DNA of 64,000 nucleotides from CAVPLM01 sp963713545 (lineage in GTDB: Bacteria > Actinomycetota > Thermoleophilia > RBG-16-64-13). The stretch spans positions 310,001 to 374,000 of the forward strand of contig CAVQME010000002.1 in the NCBI GenBank assembly GCA_963713545.1, given 5' to 3'. Both the position numbers and the translations under genes were made by a program. The notes under the pieces were generated by a model. It had not been told where the DNA came from, searched no databases, and saw only the letters and a list, made by a program, of their open reading frames with translations. Positions 45,276 through 53,247 of the stretch are shown here, piece after piece (the first letter of the stretch is position 1; each line of letters opens with the position of its first letter).

Positions 45276-46313
45276 TCAGCGGGGAACGAAGAGATAGTGA
45301 GCCACGAAATACTCCGTCCCAGAGGCGAGGGCGAAAGTCTCTTCACAGGCCATGAAGAACAGGCGCCAATGCGCGAGCCGCAGTCGTGCCTGGTCCTTGC
45401 CGTACGTGCGCTCCAGGACCGCCAGCACCAGGTCCCTCCGCCGGTCCAGATTCTCGAGCCAGGCCCGCAGGGTGCGGGCATAGTGATCCCCGCCGACCTG
45501 CCACCGCTCGACAAGGGTGACGTCATCTTGATAGCGCGTCAGGTAATCCCAGGAAGGCATCATCCCGCCCGCGAAGAAATGCCGCGCCATCCACCCGCCT
45601 GTCCCTTCTCGATCGAACTCGTACACCCGCCGGCGGTGGCAGAACACGTGCACGAGCAGCCTGCCGTCAAGCCGCAGCCATCCCCCGATCCCGCGCAAGA
45701 GCGCACCGTGGCTACGCAGATGCTCGAACATCTCCACAGAGACGATGCGGTCGAAACGGTGATCGGGGACGAACCGACTTGCCTCGGCTGTGATCACCTC
45801 CACATTCTCGATCCCCCGCTCCCGGCACCTCTGTCGGATGAACAGTCCCTGTTCGCGCGAATTGCTGAGAGCCACCACCCTGCTCCGAGGGTAACGCTCA
45901 CCCACCCAGAGAGCCAGCGATCCCCAGCCGCACCCCAAATCGAGTATGTACTGACCGTCGTCGATTCCGGCGCGCTCGGCTGTGAGGGAGAGCATGGCCT
46001 CCTCGGCGCCGGCAAGATCCTGGACGGAAGAGGGCCACAGACAGCAGCTGTATTTCAGCCGCGGACCCAGGACCAGGCGGAAGAACTCGGGGGGGACGTC
46101 GTAGTGCTGCCGGTTCGCCTCGTCGGCCTCCACCGCGATCGGCCCGGACTCCAGACGGCCCAAGGTGGCGCGCTCGAGTTCGGCGAGCCCTTCGGGCCCA
46201 AGCCGCTCGAAGCTCTCCACCAACCCTTTCACCCGGGCGCGGACCACCCGGCGCAGGACCGGATCGGGTATCACTCCCCTGGCAAGAAGACTGTCCTCTA
46301 GCCGGTCCTTCAC
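45276..46313 (-). CDS. SAM-dependent methyltransferase, cyclopropane synthase/CNMT-like
   Basis: Class I methyltransferase: HYDVPPEFF at residues 70-78, motif I ILDLGCGWGS at 123-132, VEMFEHLRSHGALL further on. The C-terminal half (FCHRRRVYEFD, FFAGGMMPSWDYL, YQDDVTLVERWQVGGDHYARTLRAWLENLD) is closer, by my recollection of the family, to the plant coclaurine N-methyltransferase-like branch than to E. coli Cfa. 345 aa. It may methylate lipid acyl chains or a small amine. It is flanked by rnhB and the plus-strand glycosylase and is not a usual member of this cluster. Confidence 0.85.
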   Translation of the reverse strand: MKDRLEDSLLARGVIPDPVLRRVVRARVKGLVESFERLGPEGLAELERATLGRLESGPIAVEADEANRQHYDVPPEFFRLVLGPRLKYSCCLWPSSVQDLAGAEEAMLSLTAERAGIDDGQYILDLGCGWGSLALWVGERYPRSRVVALSNSREQGLFIRQRCRERGIENVEVITAEASRFVPDHRFDRIVSVEMFEHLRSHGALLRGIGGWLRLDGRLLVHVFCHRRRVYEFDREGTGGWMARHFFAGGMMPSWDYLTRYQDDVTLVERWQVGGDHYARTLRAWLENLDRRRDLVLAVLERTYGKDQARLRLAHWRLFFMACEETFALASGTEYFVAHYLFVPR

Positions 46314-46372
46314 GACCGGCGCTCAGGCTCTCAGCGGCGTTCGCGCGTTCATGCCAGACGTGCGCTGCAGTC

Positions 46373-47116
46373 TCACTCGGCCCACTCGTCCCACAGGCCG
46401 AGTTGCGGAGCATTGACACCCTGGAAGCTCAGCCGGTGAAGTCCACATGGTCCGTGCCGGCGCAGAGCCTCGCGATGGCGTTCGGTAGCGTAGCCTACGT
46501 GCTCCTCGAAGCCGTATTCGGGGTGCAGCGAGGCGAGCGTCCTCATCAGACGATCCCGGACCACTTTGGCCGCCACCGAGGATGCCGCCACGGCCGCGCT
46601 CTTGTAGTCGGCTCCTACCACCGCTCTGGCGCGCAGATCGGGACGTCCCAGTTCGAATCCGTCCACCACCGCAACGGCGTAGCGCCGCTCGAGGGATTCG
46701 AGCGCTTCGGACAGGGCCGCCAGATTGCAGCGGTGCAGACCCACTTGGTCGATAGTCCCCGGAGAGTAGGCCACCCACGACACGTGAGTCGCCGAGAGCA
46801 GCACCTTCTGGTACATCTTCTCCCGGGCCTCGGGCGAAAGGAGCTTGGAGTCGGTCAGGCCCTTTAGCGCGGTGAAAGGGGCGGCTGCGTAGTCGAGCAC
46901 CACGGCAGCCGCTACCAGCGGGCCGGCCAGGCAACCGCGTCCGGCCTCGTCGACGCCGGCTATGCGAAGGTCGCGGTCTTCTTCCGAAAGCCCGTACTCA
47001 ATGAGTAGACCGCGGTCGAACTTGAAGGGATCGCAGAGCCTGCGCTTGCTCCGACCCTGCTGCCGGCGCACGACTGGGTAGTGCGGACCCTTCTTGGGCG
47101 GCTCCGGTGGGACCAT
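46373..47116 (-). CDS. rnhB: Ribonuclease HII
   Basis: Removes ribonucleotides and RNA from RNA-DNA hybrids. GVDEAGRGCLAGPLV with catalytic Asp56 and Glu57, later DGFELG and DYKSAAVAASSVAAKVVRDRLM. About 45 basic residues precede the domain. 247 aa. It follows lepB by 21 bp, as in the standard trmD-rplS-lepB-rnhB block. Confidence 0.95.
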   Translation of the reverse strand: MVPPEPPKKGPHYPVVRRQQGRSKRRLCDPFKFDRGLLIEYGLSEEDRDLRIAGVDEAGRGCLAGPLVAAAVVLDYAAAPFTALKGLTDSKLLSPEAREKMYQKVLLSATHVSWVAYSPGTIDQVGLHRCNLAALSEALESLERRYAVAVVDGFELGRPDLRARAVVGADYKSAAVAASSVAAKVVRDRLMRTLASLHPEYGFEEHVGYATERHREALRRHGPCGLHRLSFQGVNAPQLGLWDEWAE

Positions 47117-47137
47117 GCCGGGCGCGGACCCCTTGGG

Positions 47138-47743
47138 CTAGAGCCCGCTGATATGGCCGAGCGGCCAGTACACCGCGAAGGCTTCGCCCATGATGGCCTC
47201 TTTGCTCACGGGCCCGAAGACCCGGCTGTCACCGCTGTTGTTGCGGTTGTCGCCCATAACCCACACGTACCCGGGTTTGATCCTGGTCTCGGGGAACTCC
47301 TCCACGATCGGATACTCCTTTATGTACAGCTCGTCCTGCGCCACATCGTTCACCCACAGCACTCCGTCGCGCACGGCCACGGTGTCGCCACTCACCGCCA
47401 CCACTCGCTTGATGAAGGGATCGGACCCGGGTCGGTCAGGAGGGTGGAACACGATGACGTCTCCCTTCTCCGGGGAACGGAAATGGTAGATGAGCCGGTT
47501 GACGAGGACTCGGTCGCCCTCCACGAGAGTAGGTTCCATGGAGGGTGAGGGAATGGCGAAGGGTTTGACGATGAACTGCTGTACGAGAAGGGCGAGTACA
47601 AAAGCGGCCGCCACGATGACGACCACCTCGACGACCCAACGAAGGGTCCGATTACCCCGCTTCGTGGCTCCGGCGGCCGGAGCCTCCTCGACACCGCCCA
47701 GCGGTTCCGGTCCGGCCAAAGAGCCTGAATCCGGTTCGCTCAC
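47138..47743 (-). CDS. lepB: Signal peptidase I (copy 2, downstream of rplS)
   Basis: Membrane serine/lysine-dyad peptidase that removes Sec and Tat signal peptides. One N-terminal transmembrane helix (about 36-58), catalytic Ser68 in SPSMEPTL, Lys112 in KRVVA, and the C-terminal GDNRNNSGDSR box. 201 aa. It is 14 bp after rplS and so likely shares its promoter. A paralog lies on the other side of rplS; the two catalytic domains are clearly similar. Confidence 0.95.
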   Translation of the reverse strand: MSEPDSGSLAGPEPLGGVEEAPAAGATKRGNRTLRWVVEVVVIVAAAFVLALLVQQFIVKPFAIPSPSMEPTLVEGDRVLVNRLIYHFRSPEKGDVIVFHPPDRPGSDPFIKRVVAVSGDTVAVRDGVLWVNDVAQDELYIKEYPIVEEFPETRIKPGYVWVMGDNRNNSGDSRVFGPVSKEAIMGEAFAVYWPLGHISGL

Positions 47744-47757
47744 CGGACCCCCGCTCC

Positions 47758-48102
47758 TCAGATGCGTTTCTCTTTGACGCGGGCTTTCTTTCCCAGCTTC
47801 TCGCGCAGGTAGTAGAGCTTGGCCCTGGATACGTCGCCGATGGCGGTGACTTCTATCTTGTCGATCTTAGGCGAATGAAGGGGGAACGTGCGCTCCACCC
47901 CGACGCCGAACGACTGCTTGCGCACCGTGAATGTCTCCCGCACCCCGTGGCCCTGCTTGCGGATACAGAAGCCCTGGAAGACCTGGATCCTTTCCCGGCT
48001 CCCTTCGACCACCTTGAAGTGCACACGCAAAGTGTCTCCGGATTTGAAATCCGGGAGCCCCTGACGGAGTTGTCCCCGCTCGAATTCCTCTATCGCGCCC
48101 AT
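47758..48102 (-). CDS. rplS: 50S ribosomal protein L19
   Basis: Protein at the subunit interface. The 114-aa product from ATG 48102 begins MGAIEEFERGQLRQGLP and has GSRERIQVFQGFCIRKQGHG and SPKIDKIEV. Upstream in-frame ATGs would add 12 residues without family support. It has its own promoter, unlike in the usual trmD-rplS arrangement, because lepB copy 1 is inserted between trmD and rplS. Confidence 0.96.
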   Translation of the reverse strand: MGAIEEFERGQLRQGLPDFKSGDTLRVHFKVVEGSRERIQVFQGFCIRKQGHGVRETFTVRKQSFGVGVERTFPLHSPKIDKIEVTAIGDVSRAKLYYLREKLGKKARVKEKRI

Positions 48103-48168
48103 GTGTATACCTAGCCCTAGTGTCATGCATACGTTCATAAGAGAGGCCCTGCCCAGAAAAGCCAGCAG

Positions 48169-48197
48169 ACTTTAGAGCATACCGCGGCCGATTGCAA
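48169..48197 (-). promoter_or_regulatory. Sigma-70 promoter of rplS-lepB-rnhB
   Basis: TTGCAA at 48197-48192 and TAAAGT at 48174-48169, spacer 17 bp, minus strand. The predicted start is about 48162, leaving a leader of about 60 nt before rplS ATG 48102. Confidence 0.65.
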
Positions 48198-48257
48198 CCC
48201 GGGACCACCGGCGGTCTTAGAAAGGGGCCGCCCCGTCCGCAGCCTGGTCGGCGGCGC

Positions 48258-48905
48258 CTAGAGACCTCCCCAGTGACTGATGGGCCAATAGATCACGAAG
48301 GCGTTCCCGATGATGGAGTCTATTGTTATCGGCCCGAAGATCCGGCTGTCTCCGCTATTGTTGCGGTTGTCGCCGAGCACGAAGACGTGGCCCTCTGGGA
48401 CGACCAGCCCCGGCTCGTACCCCTCGAAATCCTGTTCGAGGAGATACGGCTCCTCCTGGGCGACTCCGTTCACATACAGCGCTCCGTCCTTGATGGCCAC
48501 CTCGTCCCCCGCGACGGCCACCACCCGCTTTACCAGGTCCTCGTTCTCGTTGATGGGAGAGTCGAAAACCACGACGTCGCCGCTCTCGGGGTCCCTGAAG
48601 TGATAGGTCAACCGGCTGATGAGGACTCGGTCCCCCTCGATGAGCGTGGGCTCCATGGAGATCTGGTGGATGGTGAACGGCTTCACAAGAAGCCACTGGA
48701 CGAGGAGGGCGATCACGAACGCCGCCGCCACGATGACGACGACCTCTATCACCATCCCCAGGGCACCGCGCTTCTTCTTCCCCCCCGCGCGGACCTGCGA
48801 GTCGCCGGTTGCCGCGCGGCGCTCGTCGCCCCGTGACGCGCCGCTGCGCTGCGCGTTCCCCGACCGCGTTTCCGCGCTCTTGCGTGCCGTTGGCTCGTCG
48901 CTCAA
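48258..48905 (-). CDS. lepB: Signal peptidase I (copy 1, downstream of trmD)
   Basis: Second signal peptidase I of the window, 215 aa. The cytoplasmic N-terminus is longer and more basic (about 50 residues) than in copy 2. Transmembrane helix about 52-74, catalytic Ser83 in ISMEPTL, Lys126 in VKRVVA, and the same GDNRNNSGDSR box. The start overlaps the trmD stop by 4 nt, so it belongs to the ffh-rpsP-trmD operon while copy 2 has the rplS promoter. Confidence 0.94.
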   Translation of the reverse strand: MSDEPTARKSAETRSGNAQRSGASRGDERRAATGDSQVRAGGKKKRGALGMVIEVVVIVAAAFVIALLVQWLLVKPFTIHQISMEPTLIEGDRVLISRLTYHFRDPESGDVVVFDSPINENEDLVKRVVAVAGDEVAIKDGALYVNGVAQEEPYLLEQDFEGYEPGLVVPEGHVFVLGDNRNNSGDSRIFGPITIDSIIGNAFVIYWPISHWGGL

Positions 48906-49606
48906 GTCTCACTCCCTCCTTTGCAAGCCCACGGCGACGGACGAGCGTTCTCCCGTCGCCAGTGCGCGATGGCGCCGTGATCCCCACTCAGGAGGATGGC
49001 CGGGACTTCCGCTCCTTCGTAGACGCGAGGCCTGGTGTAATGTGGGTACTCCACCATGCCTCCCAGTCCTTCGCTGAAGGACTCTTCCAGAACGCTGTCT
49101 GCGTTGCCCAGGGAGCCGGGAAGATGCCGTATCACCGCCTCTACCACAGCCAGAGCGGCCACCTCCCCCCCGGCCAGCACGTACGGCCCGATGGAAAGAG
49201 ATCCCGTGGCGAACAGCGCCTCCACCCGGGCGTCAAAGCCCTCGAACCGGCCGCACAGAAGGACCAGGTCGCGCGCGCTCCCGGCTAACTCCAGACTCAG
49301 CGCGTGGTCGAACGGCCGCCCCCCCGCCGACAGCACATAGACGTCGCGGGTGTCACGCACAGTGCCCGCGGGTTCCGCGAAGACCTCCTCGAGAGCGCCG
49401 CCGACCACGTCGACCCGGGTGACCATGCCCGGTCCCCCACCGTACGGGGTGTCGTCGACCTCATGGTGGGGAGGCGCGCTGAAGTCGCGCAGATTGTAGA
49501 CGTCCAGTACGGCCGCGCCGCCAGCGATGGCGTTGGCGACCGGGTGCTGAGACTGGAACCAGGCAAAGGCCTCCGGTACGAGAGTGAAGACGACGATGCG
49601 CTTCAT
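48902..49606 (-). CDS. trmD: tRNA (guanine(37)-N1)-methyltransferase
   Basis: SPOUT methyltransferase that makes m1G37 and prevents frameshifting. The trefoil-knot region has YGGGPGMV, LLCGRFEGFDARVEAL and SIGPYVLAGGEVAALAVVEAV. 234 aa. ATG overlaps the rimM stop by 4 nt. Confidence 0.97.
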   Translation of the reverse strand: MKRIVVFTLVPEAFAWFQSQHPVANAIAGGAAVLDVYNLRDFSAPPHHEVDDTPYGGGPGMVTRVDVVGGALEEVFAEPAGTVRDTRDVYVLSAGGRPFDHALSLELAGSARDLVLLCGRFEGFDARVEALFATGSLSIGPYVLAGGEVAALAVVEAVIRHLPGSLGNADSVLEESFSEGLGGMVEYPHYTRPRVYEGAEVPAILLSGDHGAIAHWRRENARPSPWACKGGSET

Positions 49607-50248
49607 CGCGAACCGGTGCCGGACTCGTCGTCGGCGCCGACGGCAGCCCCCTTGGGCGTGCCGGCGTCGGCGCAGTCCTCGGTGAGGTCGTCACGTTGGG
49701 TAAGAAACCCCGGTGCGACCTCCAGGTACCCCTCGGCGAGGGAGACGACCGGCACCACCGGGCTCACGAAGGGGACCAGTTCCTCAAAGGCCGCGCCAGC
49801 AGCCTCCGAAGCCCTCGATACCTGTAGCAGCGGGTGCGCCGGCGAGTCCATCACGTCCGTCACCTGGCCCACGACGGCTCCACTCCGGTCCCTGACTTCC
49901 AGTCCGACGAGGTCGAAGGGGTAGAACTCGTCTTCCTCCAACTCCGGAAGCTGGTTCGAGCGGATCTCGAGCAGGTAGCCGCGCAAGGCCTCCGCCGCCT
50001 CGCGGCTCGCGACCTCGCGGAATCCCAGGATGGGGAAGCCCATCGTCGCCTCGGATCGCGGATACTGTCAACCGTATCTGCTCGCGGAGACGCGGCCCGG
50101 CGACGCCCAGACGCCCGGGCCGCGCGTAGAGCACAGAGGAAGGTATGAACCGCTCCGGATTGTCCGAACTGGGCACGATCCGCACTTCTCCATGCACGCC
50201 GTGGGCCCGGGATACCCGGCCCACTTCGATCCACTCCGGGCGGGACAT
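49603..50248 (-). CDS. rimM: Ribosome maturation factor RimM, frameshifted
   Basis: 30S assembly factor. The N-terminal RimM domain starts at ATG 50248 (EWIEVGRVSRAHGVHGEVRI). Near residue 68 (about 50044) the protein-like reading moves by one base to the frame beginning GFPILGFREVASREAAEALRG, and continues through the PRC-barrel domain (FYPFDLVGLEVRD) to 49603. Removing one G from the GGG run at about 50037-50039 would join the frames. As written, frame one continues as a nonsense Arg/Gly/Pro shadow to 49784. An ATG at 50043 could start the second part, but this would separate the two domains. Sequence error or true mutation cannot be decided here. Confidence 0.88.
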
Positions 50249-50253
50249 GCCGA

Positions 50254-50484
50254 TCAGTCGAGTATCTCGACGGTGGCTTGCTTGCCGTCCTTGACGGCGC
50301 TCGCTTTCACCACGGTCCTCAGTGCCCGGGCGATGCGTCCCTGCTTACCGATGACCTTCCCTACGTCTTCCTTGGCCACGCTGAGCCGCAGCACCACTCC
50401 ATTATCGGACTCGATCTCTTCCACCCGCACCTGCTCCGGGTGATCGACGAGCGACCGGGCGAGGAATTCAAGCAGCTCTTTCAC
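50254..50484 (-). CDS. khpA: KH-domain RNA-binding protein KhpA
   Basis: 76-aa single KH domain protein (YlqC family). The GKVIGKQGRIARALRTVV loop is the KH signature. In Gram-positives it pairs with KhpB/Jag and affects cell length and small RNA biology. It starts with GTG directly after the rpsP stop and is followed by rimM, its normal place. Confidence 0.93.
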   Translation of the reverse strand: MKELLEFLARSLVDHPEQVRVEEIESDNGVVLRLSVAKEDVGKVIGKQGRIARALRTVVKASAVKDGKQATVEILD

Positions 50485-50727
50485 CTAGACGATGCCTTTC
50501 AGACTCAGGAGTTTGCGCACCGTATCGGAGGGCTGAGCGCCAGTTTCCAGCCACTTCTTGGCTTTGATCTCGTCCACTTCGATGATGGAAGGATCGCTCT
50601 GCGGATTGTAGTAGCCGATGCTCTCTATGAACCGGCCGTCGCGGGCCCGGCGAGAGTCCGCCACCACGATGCGGTATGTAGGGTGCTTCTTGCTGCCTCG
50701 ACGCGCCAATCTGATAGCTGTTGCCAT
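50485..50727 (-). CDS. rpsP: 30S ribosomal protein S16
   Basis: 80 aa, with IRLARRGSKKHPTYRIVVADSR at the N-terminus and FIESIGYYNPQSDP in the middle. It follows ffh by 16 nt and precedes khpA without a gap. Confidence 0.97.
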   Translation of the reverse strand: MATAIRLARRGSKKHPTYRIVVADSRRARDGRFIESIGYYNPQSDPSIIEVDEIKAKKWLETGAQPSDTVRKLLSLKGIV

Positions 50728-50743
50728 AGGTCACCTCCCTCCT

Positions 50744-52078
50744 CTAACTTGGGTTCCCGAACATCTGGAACGGGTTCTTGGGTACACGGCCCGAACCCAG
50801 CTGCTTCATCATCTTCTGCACTTGCTTGAACTGGTTGAGCAACTGGTTGACCGAGTGGATATCGGAGCCCGCGCCGGCGGCGATGCGCCGGCGGCGGCTG
50901 CCGTTGATGAGGTCGGGGTGGCGGCGCTCCTCGGGTGTCATGGAGAAGATGACCGCCTGGATCTTGTCGAAGGCCTTGTCGTCCACCTGCAGACCCTTGA
51001 GCTTGGAAGACGGGATCCCTGGGATCATCCCCAGCAAGCTGGAGATAGAGCCCATCTTGCGTACCTGTTGGATCTGCTCGAGGAAATCGTCGAACGTGAA
51101 GGTGCTTTTTCGCAGCTTCTGCTCAAGCTCCCGAGCCTTCTTCTCGTCGATGGTCCGCTCGGCCTTCTCGATGAGCGAGAGCACGTCCCCCATCCCCAGG
51201 ATGCGGGAGGCCACCCGGTCGGGGTGGAAATACTCGAAGTTGTCGAGCTTCTCCCCGCTGCTCGCGAACTTGATGGGCTTGCCGGTGACGGCTCGCACTG
51301 ACAACGCAGCACCCCCCCGAGCATCGCCGTCCATCTTGGTGAGGATCACTCCATCGAACTGGACCCGCTCCTGGAACTGAAGGGCCACGTTGACGGCGTC
51401 CTGGCCGGTCATGGCGTCTAGGACGAGCAGGATGTTATGGGGCTTCACCGTGTTGCGGATACGCACCAGCTCTTCCATCAGCTTCTCGTCGATGTGCAGC
51501 CGACCGGCCGTGTCCACTATGAGGACATCGCGCCCTTTCTCACGAGCCCACTCGACACCGTGCTTGGCAATGTCCACCGGGTCGGCCTTGGTCCCCTCGT
51601 CGTACACAGGCACCCCCAGCTGCTGACCCAGCGTCTTCAGCTGGTCGACCGCCGCCGGACGGTACACGTCCCCCGCCACCATGGCGGGACTCTTGCCCTG
51701 GGCGAGCAGGAAGTTGGCCAGTTTGCCGCAAGCGGTGGTCTTGCCCGAACCCTGTAGGCCCACCATCATGATCACTGTCGGGAGCCGGGGTGAGAAGGTC
51801 AGCTTCGTGGTAGCCGAACCCATCAGAGCCACCAGCTCTTCGTTGACGATCTTGATGAACTGCTGGGCGGGGGTGAGACTCTGGAGGACCTCGGCGCCGA
51901 GAGCCCGGTCCTTGACCTTGTCCACGAACTCCTTGACTACCTTGTAGTTGACGTCGGCCTCGAGCAGAGCCAGGCGGATCTCGCGAGCGGCCCGCTCCAC
52001 GTCCTTGTCCGTGAGCTTGCCCTGTCTCTTGAGGCCGTCGAACGCTGTCTGCAGTTTGTCGGAGAGAGAGTCGAACAT
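50744..52078 (-). CDS. ffh: Signal recognition particle protein Ffh
   Basis: SRP GTPase that binds signal sequences and 4.5S RNA. The N domain, G domain with GLQGSGKTT, DTAGRLHIDEKLMEEL and TKMDGDARGGAAL, and the M domain with the RNA-binding INGSRRRRIAAGAGSDIHSVNQLL are present. The protein ends soon after (444 aa). A clear sigma-70 promoter lies about 75 bp upstream. The 4.5S RNA gene was not seen in this window. Confidence 0.97.
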   Translation of the reverse strand: MFDSLSDKLQTAFDGLKRQGKLTDKDVERAAREIRLALLEADVNYKVVKEFVDKVKDRALGAEVLQSLTPAQQFIKIVNEELVALMGSATTKLTFSPRLPTVIMMVGLQGSGKTTACGKLANFLLAQGKSPAMVAGDVYRPAAVDQLKTLGQQLGVPVYDEGTKADPVDIAKHGVEWAREKGRDVLIVDTAGRLHIDEKLMEELVRIRNTVKPHNILLVLDAMTGQDAVNVALQFQERVQFDGVILTKMDGDARGGAALSVRAVTGKPIKFASSGEKLDNFEYFHPDRVASRILGMGDVLSLIEKAERTIDEKKARELEQKLRKSTFTFDDFLEQIQQVRKMGSISSLLGMIPGIPSSKLKGLQVDDKAFDKIQAVIFSMTPEERRHPDLINGSRRRRIAAGAGSDIHSVNQLLNQFKQVQKMMKQLGSGRVPKNPFQMFGNPS

Positions 52079-52150
52079 CTGTCACCCCAAAGTCCGGCGA
52101 CGCCCGACGGGCACCGCTACGCAGCGACCCTTTCAGGCCGCGAGGCAGGG

Positions 52151-52179
52151 AGTTTACTAGCCGCAGGAACTCCCGTCAA
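52151..52179 (-). promoter_or_regulatory. Sigma-70 promoter of ffh-rpsP-trmD
   Basis: TTGACG at 52179-52174 and TAAACT at 52156-52151 with a 17-bp spacer, minus strand. The predicted start is about 52144, with a leader of about 65 nt. It lies in the 160-bp gap after ftsY. Confidence 0.75.
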
Positions 52180-52238
52180 ACCTCGGCCCGGCGGGCTCAG
52201 GGAACTACTCTCGGCTTCCAGCGGCCATATGGACCGGC

Positions 52239-53243
52239 TCATCGACCAGCCAGCGAGTCTTCGAACAGCAGCGCGGTGAAATCGTATGCATCGAAAGGCT
52301 GCAGGCTCTCCAGCTTCTCTCCGGTTCCGATGAGCTTGATGGGCAGCTCCAGCTCGTGTGACACAGCCAGCGCGATGCCGCCCTTGGCAGTGCCGTCCAT
52401 CTTGGTCAGGACCACCCCGGTGAGGTCGACCGACTCCTTGAACATGCGGGCCTGGACCAGACCGTTCTGCCCGGTGGTCGCATCGATGGTGAGCAGACAC
52501 TCGTGCGGGGCATCGGGGATACGCTTCTTGATGACACGTACGATCTTCTCCAACTCCTTCATCAGGTTCACTTGGGTGTGCAGGCGACCGGCAGTGTCTA
52601 TGATCACCACGTCGGCCCTTCGCGCCTCTGCGGCGGCGATGCCGTCGAAGACCACAGCTCCGGGATCGCCGCCCCGCTCGTGTCGCACCACTTCGCAGCC
52701 TACCCGCCGGCCCCACTCTGTGAGCTGCTCCACCGCCGCCGCACGGAACGTGTCGCCCGCCACCAGCAGCGGCTCCTTGCCCAGCTCTTTCAGATGCCAG
52801 GCGATCTTGCCGATGGTGGTGGTCTTGCCCGTGCCGTTGACACCGACCATGAGGATCACCGAGGGTGAATGGGCCACGTCGATGCGGTTGTCCGCCTGGT
52901 AGAAGTGCGCGGCGGTCACTTCGCGCAACCTGGCCGTGAGCCCGGCGGAGTCCTTGATGTTGCCGGCGTCGGCCTCAGCCTCGAGGGTCTCGACGATGGA
53001 GACGGTGGTGTCGACGCCGACATCGGCGAATATCAGAGCCTCCTCGATCTGCTCCCAGAGGTCGTCGTCGAAACGGTCGAAGAGCACCGACGCGAATTGT
53101 TGCTGCAGCATCTTGCGGCTCTTGGAAAGCCCGTCCCTGAGCTGCGACAACCAATTGCCCCGAGTACTCAGCTCTTCCTCGGGGGTGTGGACGGCTGCCT
53201 TTTCGGCTACTCCGATGAACACCTCCGACCAATCGTGGCTCAA
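52239..53243 (-). CDS. ftsY: SRP receptor FtsY
   Basis: GTPase partner of Ffh at the membrane. NG domain with GVNGTGKTTTIGKIA, DTAGRLHTQVNLMKELEKI and TKMDGTAKGGIALAV; no long acidic A domain, only about 45 N-terminal residues, as in Gram-positives. 334 aa. It starts 4 nt after smc. Confidence 0.97.
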   Translation of the reverse strand: MSHDWSEVFIGVAEKAAVHTPEEELSTRGNWLSQLRDGLSKSRKMLQQQFASVLFDRFDDDLWEQIEEALIFADVGVDTTVSIVETLEAEADAGNIKDSAGLTARLREVTAAHFYQADNRIDVAHSPSVILMVGVNGTGKTTTIGKIAWHLKELGKEPLLVAGDTFRAAAVEQLTEWGRRVGCEVVRHERGGDPGAVVFDGIAAAEARRADVVIIDTAGRLHTQVNLMKELEKIVRVIKKRIPDAPHECLLTIDATTGQNGLVQARMFKESVDLTGVVLTKMDGTAKGGIALAVSHELELPIKLIGTGEKLESLQPFDAYDFTALLFEDSLAGR

Positions 53244-53247
53244 CTGG

